From positions 1 to 9,422 of the forward strand of contig JAHEML010000080.1 in the NCBI GenBank assembly GCA_024643705.1: a stretch of 9,422 bases of DNA, in the 5' to 3' direction. The stretch comes from Caldilineaceae bacterium (GTDB lineage: Bacteria; Chloroflexota; Anaerolineae; Caldilineales; Caldilineaceae). Below the pieces are notes generated by a model. That model saw nothing but the letters and a program-made list of their open reading frames with translations, was not told the DNA's origin and ran no database searches. Positions within the stretch are counted from its first letter, which is position 1. Every line of letters begins with the position of its first letter. This document shows positions 1-4,467 of this stretch, piece after piece. The translations under genes were made by a program, and so were the position numbers.

Positions 1-36
1 ATCGTAGTGCTTGGTCCAAACTTGTGTGTCGTACAT
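1..36 (-). CDS. N-terminus of a divergent gene running off the left edge (possibly an AMP-forming acyl-CoA synthetase)
   Basis: Only 12 codons are visible. Read on the - strand from an ATG at 36-34 they give MYDTQVWTKHYD with no stop. The start is supported by a good ribosome binding site, AAGGGA (complement of 45-50), about 8 nt upstream. A plausible promoter lies further upstream on the same strand. The W-x-K-x-Y-D pattern resembles the extreme N-terminus of many long-chain fatty acid-CoA ligases, which often begin with a P-W-L-K-x-Y-D-type segment. Twelve residues cannot prove a family, so the product is a guess, while the presence of a divergent gene start is reasonably supported. If correct, it shares its control region with the CoA-binding gene at 347. 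Confidence 0.5.
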   Translation of the reverse strand, partial: MYDTQVWTKHYD

Positions 37-82
37 AGCAGAGTTCCCTTGATGGTATGGATATGGAATCTATGAGGGCTAA

Positions 83-108
83 CCCCACCGGTCGAAAGGC
101 GGTTGGGG
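83..108 (+). repeat. GNRA-capped hairpin in the divergent leader
   Basis: CCCC-A-CCG (83-90) pairs with CGG-TT-GGGG (100-108), with one bulged T. It is capped by C-GAAA-G at 93-98. This gives a stem of about 10 bp with a GNRA tetraloop when read on the + strand. On the - strand it would lie in the leader of the gene starting at 36. The flanks, GGCTAACC before and GGGGCGCAAGG after, recall the conserved P2 region of c-di-GMP-I (GEMM) riboswitches. The rest of that aptamer could not be recognised, so no riboswitch is called. Confidence 0.5.
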
Positions 109-116
109 CGCAAGGA

Positions 117-129
117 TATCGATTCGATA
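117..129. promoter_or_regulatory. Operator-like 13-bp palindrome
   Basis: TATCG-ATT-CGATA is a perfect inverted repeat with 5-bp arms. It overlaps a direct repeat, CGATTCGAT (120-128) and CGATTGAT (132-139), spaced by about one helical turn (12 bp). It lies downstream of the candidate leftward start site, where a repressor could block transcription. A transcription-factor site is an inference; no regulator gene is visible. Confidence 0.3.
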
Positions 130-185
130 AACGATTGATTTAATACAAAACGGTCGGTGACAGTATCTGCGGCGGGGTTGAGGAA

Positions 186-214
186 AGTATAACCCAGGGC
201 TGACAGTTTGGAAA
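186..214 (-). promoter_or_regulatory. Candidate promoter for the leftward gene
   Basis: On the - strand there is TTTCCA (214-209), a 17-nt spacer, and TATACT (191-186). The -10 box is one base from TATAAT and identical to the -10 boxes of the two strong + strand promoters in this window. The -35 box matches TTGACA at 4 of 6 positions. Transcription would start near 179, giving a leader of about 140 nt before the ATG at 36. Confidence 0.4.
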
Positions 215-276
215 GTTTGCATCTGCGGCAAGGACAGTCTCTCTTATTCAAGTTTCCAAGGGAAAGCGAACGATCT

Positions 277-306
277 TTGACATCTTTGATCGACGAACAG
301 TATACT
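277..306 (+). promoter_or_regulatory. Sigma-70-type promoter for the CoA-binding gene
   Basis: TTGACA (277-282) and TATACT (301-306) are separated by 18 nt. The -35 hexamer is perfect and the -10 box has one mismatch to TATAAT. Expected start of transcription is about 312-314, leaving a leader of roughly 35 nt before the ATG at 347. Confidence 0.75.
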
Positions 307-346
307 TCCAGTTCAACCATTCAACACCCAGAATGCGTAACATACA

Positions 347-760
347 ATGCAAAACCTCATTCGTCAGTATGCCAACGAGCCGGTTTGGGCCGTAGTGGGG
401 GCCAGCAACGACTCGCGCAAATATGGCAATCGCATCTACAAAACCCTGCGCACAGCAGGATATACCGTCTATCCCATCAGCAAGCGGGAAGACGAAATCG
501 AAGGGGACAAAGCCTTTGCTTCGTTGCTGGACCTTCCCCAACCGCCAACGGTCGTTGATATGGTCGTCCCCCCATATCTGGCCCTGGAAATTGTGCAGCA
601 GGCCAAAGAGGCTGGAGCCAAAGCAATCTGGTTTCAGCCCGGCGCAGAAGATGCCGAGGCCATTCGCTGGGCAAAGGCAAATGGGCTGGATGTGATTGAA
701 GATTGCATATTGGTGCAACACGTGCAGAGTCCGAAAGGTGATTCGGAGATAGCGAGATGA
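347..760 (+). CDS. CoA-binding domain protein (YccU-like)
   Basis: The 137-aa protein is a single Rossmann-like CoA-binding domain (CoA_binding_2 family), the fold shared with the N-terminal domain of the succinyl-CoA synthetase alpha subunit. Visible marks are the first beta strand and nucleotide-binding turn WAVVGAS (residues 14-20), the YPISKR strand end (42-47), a V-D-M-V-V-P-P segment (70-76), the family's WFQPGAE motif (95-101) and the late V-I-E-D-C-I segment with Cys120. The length is usual for the stand-alone family. Such proteins bind CoA-like ligands but mostly have no known reaction, so no activity is assigned. The start at 347 is the only in-frame ATG before the VVGAS motif. No clear Shine-Dalgarno precedes it, but a strong promoter lies just upstream. 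Confidence 0.88.
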   Translation: MQNLIRQYANEPVWAVVGASNDSRKYGNRIYKTLRTAGYTVYPISKREDEIEGDKAFASLLDLPQPPTVVDMVVPPYLALEIVQQAKEAGAKAIWFQPGAEDAEAIRWAKANGLDVIEDCILVQHVQSPKGDSEIAR

Positions 761-834
761 TGGAGTAATTGGTCTTTCTGCCATCCCATCATCATCTTCC
801 AGGAATCTTCCCGGCAGATTCCCTACCATTACTC
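756..834 (+). repeat. Nested inverted repeats after the CoA-binding gene
   Basis: Three pairings overlap here. GATGATGG (756-763, spanning the stop codon) matches CCATCATC (786-793). GAGTAATTGG (763-772) matches CCATTACTC (826-834) with one bulged T. GGAATCT (802-808) matches AGATTCC (816-822) with a 7-nt loop. The first two compete, while the third nests inside the second. There is no T tract, so this is not a standard intrinsic terminator. Confidence 0.45.
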
Positions 835-871
835 AATCACTATTTACTTAATTTCCACGACGAGGTATCTA

Positions 872-1273
872 ATGTCAAAGACTCGTGTCAAATGGATTGA
901 AGGCAAGACTTTTCTCGGCGTTGACGCCAACGGTAAGAGCGCTGTGATGAGCAGCCCAGATGGGCCAGGTGTCAGCCCAATGCAGATGCTTCTGTTGGGG
1001 CTGGGCGGCTGCTCGCTGGTGGACGTGGTGATCATCCTCGAAAAGCAGCGCCAACCTTTTGCTGGCGTAGAAGTGGAGATCGATGGCGTGCGCTCGGAGG
1101 AGAACCAGCGCCCGTGGAAGGACATCCACATGCACTTTATCATCACCGGCGGAAGTGTGGACCCCAGCAAGGTAGAACGGGCCATCGCCCTGAGCGTGGA
1201 AAAGTATTGCGGAGCCTATGCAACACTCTCCGGCGTGGCGGCGATCACCCACGATTTCGAGGTGCGTGAATAG
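872..1273 (+). CDS. OsmC/Ohr-family peroxiredoxin-like protein
   Basis: The 133-aa product matches the OsmC/YhfA-type fold. Family members are cytosolic thiol peroxidases that reduce organic hydroperoxides, or related proteins of unknown substrate. The family's two reactive cysteines are present: Cys47 in GLGGCSLVD (central helix) and Cys113 in the KYCGAYATLS segment. The S-P-x-x-M-L-L-L-G-L-G run (35-46) precedes the first cysteine as expected. Length is normal for the YhfA-like subgroup. The ATG at 872 follows GAGG (862-865) at 6-nt spacing, which fixes the start. It lies 111 nt after the CoA-binding gene and 48 nt before a thioredoxin, a plausible electron-donor neighbour. Peroxidase activity is inferred from the cysteine pair, not shown. 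Confidence 0.9.
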   Translation: MSKTRVKWIEGKTFLGVDANGKSAVMSSPDGPGVSPMQMLLLGLGGCSLVDVVIILEKQRQPFAGVEVEIDGVRSEENQRPWKDIHMHFIITGGSVDPSKVERAIALSVEKYCGAYATLSGVAAITHDFEVRE

Positions 1274-1279
1274 GCGACA

Positions 1280-1311
1280 GACGAACGACGAGAGACGAAC
1301 GACGAGAGACG
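1280..1311. repeat. 14-bp tandem repeat between osmC-like and trx genes
   Basis: GACGAACGACGAGA occurs twice back to back (1280-1293 and 1294-1307), followed by a partial third GACG (1308-1311). The preceding GGCGACA is a degenerate extension. It fills most of the 48-nt gap and has taken the place where a Shine-Dalgarno for the thioredoxin gene would be expected. Confidence 0.8.
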
Positions 1312-1321
1312 GCACAAGATT

Positions 1322-1747
1322 ATGGCGGATGACATGATAGGGAAAATCCTGGAGCTAACCGGCCTAAAGGCAAAAAAGAGACAGCGTCCGGTCACAGCAT
1401 CTCCCGCGGTGGCAAAGACGCGGCCAATTCATGTCACCGACGCTGATTTTGATTCTGTCATCCTGGGCAGCGATCAACTGGCTGTCGTCGATTTTTGGGC
1501 CGATTGGTGCGGCCCCTGCCACCGTATGTCCCCACATATCGGCTTTCTGGCCGAGGAGTACGCGGGGCGGGTTGTCGTAGCCAAAGTGGATGTCGACGAA
1601 AACCCTACCACCCCCGCTCGCTACAACATCCTGGGCATCCCCACCGTCATCTTCTATCGGGACGGGGAGGTGGTGGACCGCCACACAGGAGTGTTGACCA
1701 TCGACGGGTTGAGCGAGCGGGTAGACAAACTATTGGGTGTTGCGTAG
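1322..1747 (+). CDS. Thioredoxin with N-terminal extension
   Basis: A thioredoxin-fold oxidoreductase of 141 aa that reduces protein disulfides in the cytosol. The active site is WCGPC at residues 62-66, the cis-proline turn is GIPT (105-108), and the buried Asp strand is V-V-D-F-W-A (55-60). Classical thioredoxins are about 105-110 aa. Here a basic, proline-containing extension of roughly 35 residues (rich in K and R at 16-23) precedes the fold, with no signal peptide or membrane helix. ATG 1322 is chosen as the longest start. ATG 1334 (MIGKIL) is an in-frame alternative, and neither has a convincing Shine-Dalgarno. The last codons and stop overlap a dispersed GCGTA-type repeat. It probably serves the neighbouring OsmC-family protein. 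Confidence 0.92.
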   Translation: MADDMIGKILELTGLKAKKRQRPVTASPAVAKTRPIHVTDADFDSVILGSDQLAVVDFWADWCGPCHRMSPHIGFLAEEYAGRVVVAKVDVDENPTTPARYNILGIPTVIFYRDGEVVDRHTGVLTIDGLSERVDKLLGVA

Positions 1748-1768
1748 TGCGTATTTGTTGACGGGTGG
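1741..1768. repeat. Copy of a dispersed intergenic repeat (TGCGTATTT...GTTRACGGG)
   Basis: TTGCGTAG is followed by TGCGTATTT, then GTTGACGGG and TGG. The same blocks recur at 8145-8179 before recF as TGCGTATTT, CGTATTGCGTAG, GTTAACGGGG, TTGG. This copy starts inside the last codons of the thioredoxin gene. Confidence 0.45.
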
Positions 1769-1826
1769 AGTACCGAAAAACGCGCTGCGGAGTCGGAGCG
1801 AACCAGAATCTCACCATAAAACCCTA

Positions 1827-1854
1827 CGCCCACACGGGCGATCCGCCTAAGCGG
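1827..1854 (+). promoter_or_regulatory. Two adjacent hairpins in the proS leader
   Basis: CGCCC-ACAC-GGGCG (1827-1840) and CCGC-CTAA-GCGG (1843-1854) are perfect short GC-rich hairpins ending 8 nt before the GGAG ribosome binding site of proS. An alternative GGCG/CGCC pairing (1837-1840 with 1844-1847) would disrupt both, so alternative folds are possible. There is no T tract. Any role in translation control is speculation. Confidence 0.35.
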
Positions 1855-1874
1855 TCACATACGGAGTAGTCGTT

Positions 1875-3653
1875 ATGCGAATGTCAAAACTCTTTTTCCA
1901 AACCCTACGGGAAGTCCCCGCGGATGCAGAAGTGCGCAGCCACCAACTCATGCTGCGCGCCGGGCTTGTGCGCCAGGTGGCCGCGGGCATCTTCGATTTC
2001 CTGCCACTGGGCCTGCGCACCAAGAACAAGATCGAACAAATTTTGCGAGAAGAAATGGACGCCATCGACGGCCAGGAAGTCTCCCTGCCGGTTGTACAGC
2101 CCGCCGAACTATGGCAGCGCACAGGCCGCTGGCAGGCCATCGGTGATGATCTAGCCCGGTTGAAGGACAGAAATGGGCGAGATCTGGTGCTGGGCATGAC
2201 CCACGAAGAAGTCATCACCGAAATGGCGGGCGGCGTCGTCAACAGCTACCGCCAATTGCCCCAAATGCTCTACCAAATTCAGACCAAATTCCGCGACGAA
2301 CCCCGGCCCCGGGGTGGGCTGATCCGGGTGCGGGAATTCACCATGAAGGATGGTTACTCCTTCCACACCGACTTTGCCGATCTGGACGCCTACTACCCAC
2401 TTGTCTACCAGGCCTACTTCAACATCTTTCGCCGGGCCGGGCTGGCTGTGATCGCGGTGGAAAGCGACACTGGCATGATGGGCGGCACAATGGCCCACGA
2501 ATTCATGGCGCTGACCCCCATCGGCGAAGACACACTGCTGCTCTGCGATGCTTGCCACTATGCAGCCAACCGGCAGATCGCCACCTTTGTCAAAGAGACT
2601 GCACCCGCCGAGGAAGCCCTGGCACTTGAAGAGGTGGAGACGCCGCATGTCAACACAATCGCAGCCCTCGCCGAATTTCTGCACATCCCCGAAAGCCGCA
2701 CGGCCAAAGCTATCTTTTTGGTAGCCGAAGTAGAGGGCGACAAGGGCAAAAACCGGGAGCAATTCGTCTTTGTTGTTGTACGCGGCGACATGGAACTCAA
2801 CGAGACCAAGCTGACCAACGCCATCTCGGCTCGCAAGGTGCGCCCGGCCACTGTGGACGAAATTAAGGCTATCGGCGCCGAGGCCGGCTATGGCTCGCCC
2901 GTGGGCATCGACCGGTCGAAAGTGCTGCTGGTGGTAGACGATCTGATTCCCCGTAGCAGCAACCTGGTGGCCGGTGCCAACAAAGAGGGTTGGCACTACA
3001 AAAACGTCAATTATGGGCGCGACTACGAAGCCGACCTGGTGCTGGACATTGTGGCCGCGGCCGAGGGCCACAGTTGCCCGGTCTGCGGCGAACCCATGCG
3101 CGCCGTGCGTGGCGTGGAGGTGGGCAACATCTTCAAGCTGGGCACGAAATATAGCGCAGCCATGAACGCTGTCTATCTGGACGAAAAGGGCGAGAGCATT
3201 CCCATGGTCATGGGCTGCTACGGCATCGGCTCCGGGCGGCTGATCGCCAGCGTCATCGAAAACAACAATGACGAGAACGGCATCATCTGGCCGGTGACGA
3301 TCGCGCCCTATCAGGTGCATCTCGTCAGCCTGGCAACACCCAAACAGCCGGAAATTGTGGCAAAGGTAGAGGAAGTTTACGCTACTCTGCAAGCGGCGGG
3401 TATCGAAGTGCTCTACGACGACCGGGACGAGCGCGCGGGGGTCAAATTCAACGATGCCGACCTCCTCGGTCTGCCCTTGCGCCTGACCATGGGCAAACGT
3501 GGCGTGGAAAACGGTATTGTGGAGCTAAAGAACCGGCGCACGGGCGAGGGCAGCGAACTGGGGCTGGACGATGTTGTTGCCGGTGTGCGGTCGCTGATGC
3601 AAGAAGAAACAGCACGGATTAGGATGACAGTCGTTGAGGAAACGATGGTCTAG
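1875..3653 (+). CDS. proS: Prolyl-tRNA synthetase, bacterial type with editing domain
   Basis: Class II aminoacyl-tRNA synthetase charging tRNA-Pro, 592 aa (the E. coli enzyme is about 572). Residues 1-220 and about 400-470 form the split catalytic core. These carry the THEE proline/ATP-site motif (109-112), motif 2 with F-R-D-E-x-R-P-R and R-E-F-x-M-K-D (139-159), and motif 3 G-C-Y-G-I-G-S-G-R (447-455). About 235-385 is the YbaK-like insertion that hydrolyses mischarged Ala-tRNA-Pro. CxxC pairs CDAC (224-227) and CPVC (401-404) flank it and may form a zinc-ribbon-like clip. About 475-570 is the anticodon-binding domain, followed by a short polar tail. ATG 1875 has GGAG (1863-1866) at 8-nt spacing; ATG 1881 would be too far. 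No T-box is visible upstream. Confidence 0.97.
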   Translation: MRMSKLFFQTLREVPADAEVRSHQLMLRAGLVRQVAAGIFDFLPLGLRTKNKIEQILREEMDAIDGQEVSLPVVQPAELWQRTGRWQAIGDDLARLKDRNGRDLVLGMTHEEVITEMAGGVVNSYRQLPQMLYQIQTKFRDEPRPRGGLIRVREFTMKDGYSFHTDFADLDAYYPLVYQAYFNIFRRAGLAVIAVESDTGMMGGTMAHEFMALTPIGEDTLLLCDACHYAANRQIATFVKETAPAEEALALEEVETPHVNTIAALAEFLHIPESRTAKAIFLVAEVEGDKGKNREQFVFVVVRGDMELNETKLTNAISARKVRPATVDEIKAIGAEAGYGSPVGIDRSKVLLVVDDLIPRSSNLVAGANKEGWHYKNVNYGRDYEADLVLDIVAAAEGHSCPVCGEPMRAVRGVEVGNIFKLGTKYSAAMNAVYLDEKGESIPMVMGCYGIGSGRLIASVIENNNDENGIIWPVTIAPYQVHLVSLATPKQPEIVAKVEEVYATLQAAGIEVLYDDRDERAGVKFNDADLLGLPLRLTMGKRGVENGIVELKNRRTGEGSELGLDDVVAGVRSLMQEETARIRMTVVEETMV

Positions 3654-3679
3654 CGCCATAGGTTTGACTGAATCGCGGG

Positions 3680-3708
3680 TTGACACATCCGGTTGACGGT
3701 TTTATACT
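3680..3708 (+). promoter_or_regulatory. Near-perfect sigma-70 promoter
   Basis: TTGACA (3680-3685) and TATACT (3703-3708) have the optimal 17-nt spacing. A second TTGACG (3693-3698) lies between them but is too close to the -10 box to act as its -35. Transcription is expected to begin near 3715, exactly at the foot of a hairpin. Confidence 0.8.
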
Positions 3709-3777
3709 GAATTCACGCCAGTTTGTCTCCACCAAATCGGCGTCCGTGCCAATTCATCATCTCAGAGTAGAGAAAAT

Positions 3778-3840
3778 ATGTTGGCGGATCGAACGATTCC
3801 ACACAAAGCACCGGCTCGGTGCATGATTCAATACCTGTAA
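3778..3840 (+). CDS. Possible 20-aa leader peptide or small protein
   Basis: An ATG at 3778 opens a 20-codon frame ending in TAA (3838-3840), five bases before the terminator stem. The peptide starts MLADRTIPHK and ends RCMIQYL. The upstream sequence AGAGTAGAGAAAAT is purine-rich but not a clear Shine-Dalgarno. A frame this short is expected by chance fairly often, so only its position in the transcript, just before the terminator, favours it. It has no run of one amino acid as in classic attenuators. Confidence 0.25.
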   Translation: MLADRTIPHKAPARCMIQYL

Positions 3841-3844
3841 AAAG

Positions 3845-3878
3845 ACACCCAGGCGCGTCACGCTGCTTGGGTGTTTTT
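3845..3878 (+). terminator. Intrinsic terminator after the candidate sRNA
   Basis: ACACCCA (3845-3851) pairs with TGGGTGT (3868-3874), extended inward by GGCG/TGCT pairs including wobbles. A T tract follows (TTTTTCTT from 3874). The A run upstream (3839-3843) pairs with the T tract and gives the structure a T tract in the reverse direction too, so it may be bidirectional. It may also end proS transcripts. Confidence 0.85.
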
Positions 3879-3936
3879 CTTCCACAATTTTTATCCTTGT
3901 TTCTCATTCTTGGCCTTTGGCCCCACATTCTGAATC

Positions 3937-3963
3937 GTCGCCAACTATCCCGAAATAGGCGAC
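3937..3963 (+). promoter_or_regulatory. Stem-loop just upstream of the SWIM gene ribosome binding site
   Basis: GTCGCC (3937-3942) and GGCGAC (3958-3963) are perfect inverted arms. The fold with GTCGC/GCGAC plus CTAT/ATAG (3945-3948 with 3955-3958) is also good, with loop CCCGAA. It ends 9 nt before AAAGGA (3973-3978), the ribosome binding site of the SWIM gene, so it could be a DNA operator or an mRNA control element. It has no T tract. Confidence 0.4.
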
Positions 3964-3985
3964 CCATCCACGAAAGGAACGGAGA

Positions 3986-4234
3986 ATGGACGCAGTTGCA
4001 AGCCGTATCATCAAGGCAAGGCAGTATGCCGCCGAACGAGACCAGCGCATCCACGTTACCCGGTTCGAAGTCCAAATCGATGGAGAAAACTCCAATCATC
4101 AAGTCAGCTACAATCGAGGTACATGGGATTGTGACTGTGAAGAATTTGTGCGGCGGGGCATCTGTGCCCATGCTATGACCATGGAAGAAATCCTGGGCGA
4201 GGCCGTACAACCTGCCGTGATACCCTCGGCGTGA
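3986..4234 (+). CDS. Miniature stand-alone SWIM zinc-finger protein
   Basis: An 82-aa protein built around a SWIM zinc finger (CxCx(n)CxH). The ligands are C-D-C, eight residues, then C-A-H, within the segment W-D-C-D-C-E-E-F to C-A-H-A-M at about residues 47-64. Upstream is a predicted helix (1-18) and a short beta segment with V-x-R-F-E-V-Q-I, followed by the aromatic N-R-G-T-W before the finger. SWIM domains usually occur in larger proteins (SWI2/SNF2 ATPases, MuDR transposases) and bind DNA or protein. Here it stands alone, with no ATPase or transposase next to it. AAAGGA (3973-3978) gives a good ribosome binding site for ATG 3986. Function is unknown; a nucleic-acid-binding accessory role is only an inference from the finger. 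Confidence 0.85.
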   Translation: MDAVASRIIKARQYAAERDQRIHVTRFEVQIDGENSNHQVSYNRGTWDCDCEEFVRRGICAHAMTMEEILGEAVQPAVIPSA

Positions 4235-4244
4235 GTCTCCAGGA

Positions 4245-4276
4245 TACCAGGTGAATAGAACACCAAGTGAATAGAA
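4245..4276. repeat. 16-bp tandem repeat before the SWIM terminator
   Basis: TACCAGGTGAATAGAA (4245-4260) is followed directly by CACCAAGTGAATAGAA (4261-4276), 14 of 16 bases identical. It sits between the SWIM stop codon and its terminator. Confidence 0.7.
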
Positions 4277-4278
4277 AG

Positions 4279-4316
4279 AGAGCGTCGGAGGCCAACTCCG
4301 GCGCTCTTCTATTTTT
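4279..4316 (+). terminator. Strong intrinsic terminator of the SWIM gene
   Basis: A 12-bp stem, AGAGCGTCGGAG (4279-4290) with CTCCGGCGCTCT (4296-4307), has one T-G wobble and a 5-nt loop GCCAA. It is followed by TCTATTTTT (4308-4316). Confidence 0.9.
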
Positions 4317-4424
4317 GTGACAATTCCAGACCAGCACCCAGCCCTAACAGATTGGCCCGCCGGGAGCCTAGCCCACAGTGCGCCTAGGAAGCACCCCCCC
4401 GAATTTCGAGCCTCTTGGTGCCTG

Positions 4425-4433
4425 TGCGATAAT
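4425..4433 (+). promoter_or_regulatory. Possible extended -10 promoter of the membrane-protein operon
   Basis: TG-c-GATAAT (4425-4433) matches an extended -10 element (5 of 6 in the hexamer). The -35 region at 17-nt spacing (TTCGAG, 4405-4410) is poor. Transcription would start near 4440, about 28 nt before the chosen ATG. The strong terminator just upstream means a promoter is needed somewhere in 4317-4467. Confidence 0.35.
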
Positions 4434-4467
4434 ACAGAGCGGCAGATCATCAATTTGTGGACAGAGA

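Larger units (their letters stand above)
37..346. other. Divergent intergenic region
   Basis: This 310-bp gap between the leftward gene and the CoA-binding gene holds no convincing ORF. It contains a GNRA-capped hairpin (83-108), a 13-bp palindrome (117-129), and a candidate leftward promoter (186-214). TGACAGT occurs at 158-164 and 201-207, and ATCTGCGGC at 165-173 and 221-229; the two motifs are contiguous in the first copy and 13 nt apart in the second. GGGTT/AACCC arms pair at 175-179 and 191-195. A strong rightward promoter lies at 277-306. The layout looks like a shared control region for two divergent genes. Confidence 0.6.
3715..3878 (+). ncRNA. Candidate small RNA (~165 nt) or attenuated leader
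   Basis: The unit is bounded by a consensus promoter and an intrinsic terminator. The 5' end folds as ACGCC/GGCGT (3715-3719 with 3739-3743), continued by GTTTG (3721-3725) against CAAAT (3733-3737) across one mismatch, with a 7-nt loop. A possible second stem pairs GCCAA (3748-3752) with TTGGC (3781-3785). A perfect hairpin GCACCG-GCT-CGGTGC follows (3808-3822), and then the terminator. It matches no RNA family I recognise: the 5' and 3' ends do not pair as in 6S RNA, and there is no SRP or tmRNA signature. It may act alone, or be the leader of the SWIM gene with termination deciding read-through. Confidence 0.5.
3654..3985 (+). other. Intergenic region between proS and the SWIM gene
   Basis: This 332-bp gap contains a consensus promoter (3680-3708), a candidate small RNA or leader (3715-3878) with a 20-codon ORF, an intrinsic terminator, and a second stem-loop (3937-3963) before the SWIM ribosome binding site. 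No convincing second promoter is seen between the terminator and the SWIM gene, so that gene may depend on read-through. Confidence 0.7.

Noticed and set aside
1758..1786. GGGTGGAGTACCG before proS resembles the T-box core GGGTGGNACCGCG, tempting as a tRNA-sensing leader.
   Set aside because: The thioredoxin gene ends at 1747, leaving no room for the specifier stem upstream. The motif carries a 2-base insertion, and no terminator follows.
2151..3392. Open frame of 413 codons on the - strand opposite proS.
   Set aside because: It is a shadow of proS, with no recognisable domain and no ribosome binding site argument.
3808..3822. GCACCG-GCT-CGGTGC closely resembles the last hairpin of the S. 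pyogenes Cas9 tracrRNA.
   Set aside because: There is no CRISPR repeat, anti-repeat or cas gene in the window. A 6-bp perfect hairpin is common, so the likeness is taken as coincidence.
3715..3878. 6S RNA, by its length and strong promoter.
   Set aside because: The 5' and 3' ends do not pair into one long bulged rod, which is the defining feature of 6S RNA.
3713..4453. Open frame of 246 codons on the - strand covering the sRNA unit and the SWIM gene.
   Set aside because: It crosses two terminators and the SWIM gene with its clear zinc ligands. The predicted protein has no coherent domain.
4378..4467. In-frame GTG at 4378 as start of the membrane protein, adding 30 residues.
   Set aside because: The extra residues are non-hydrophobic and Pro/Gly/Cys-rich, have no ribosome binding site, and would span the possible promoter. 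ATG 4468 gives a typical first membrane segment.
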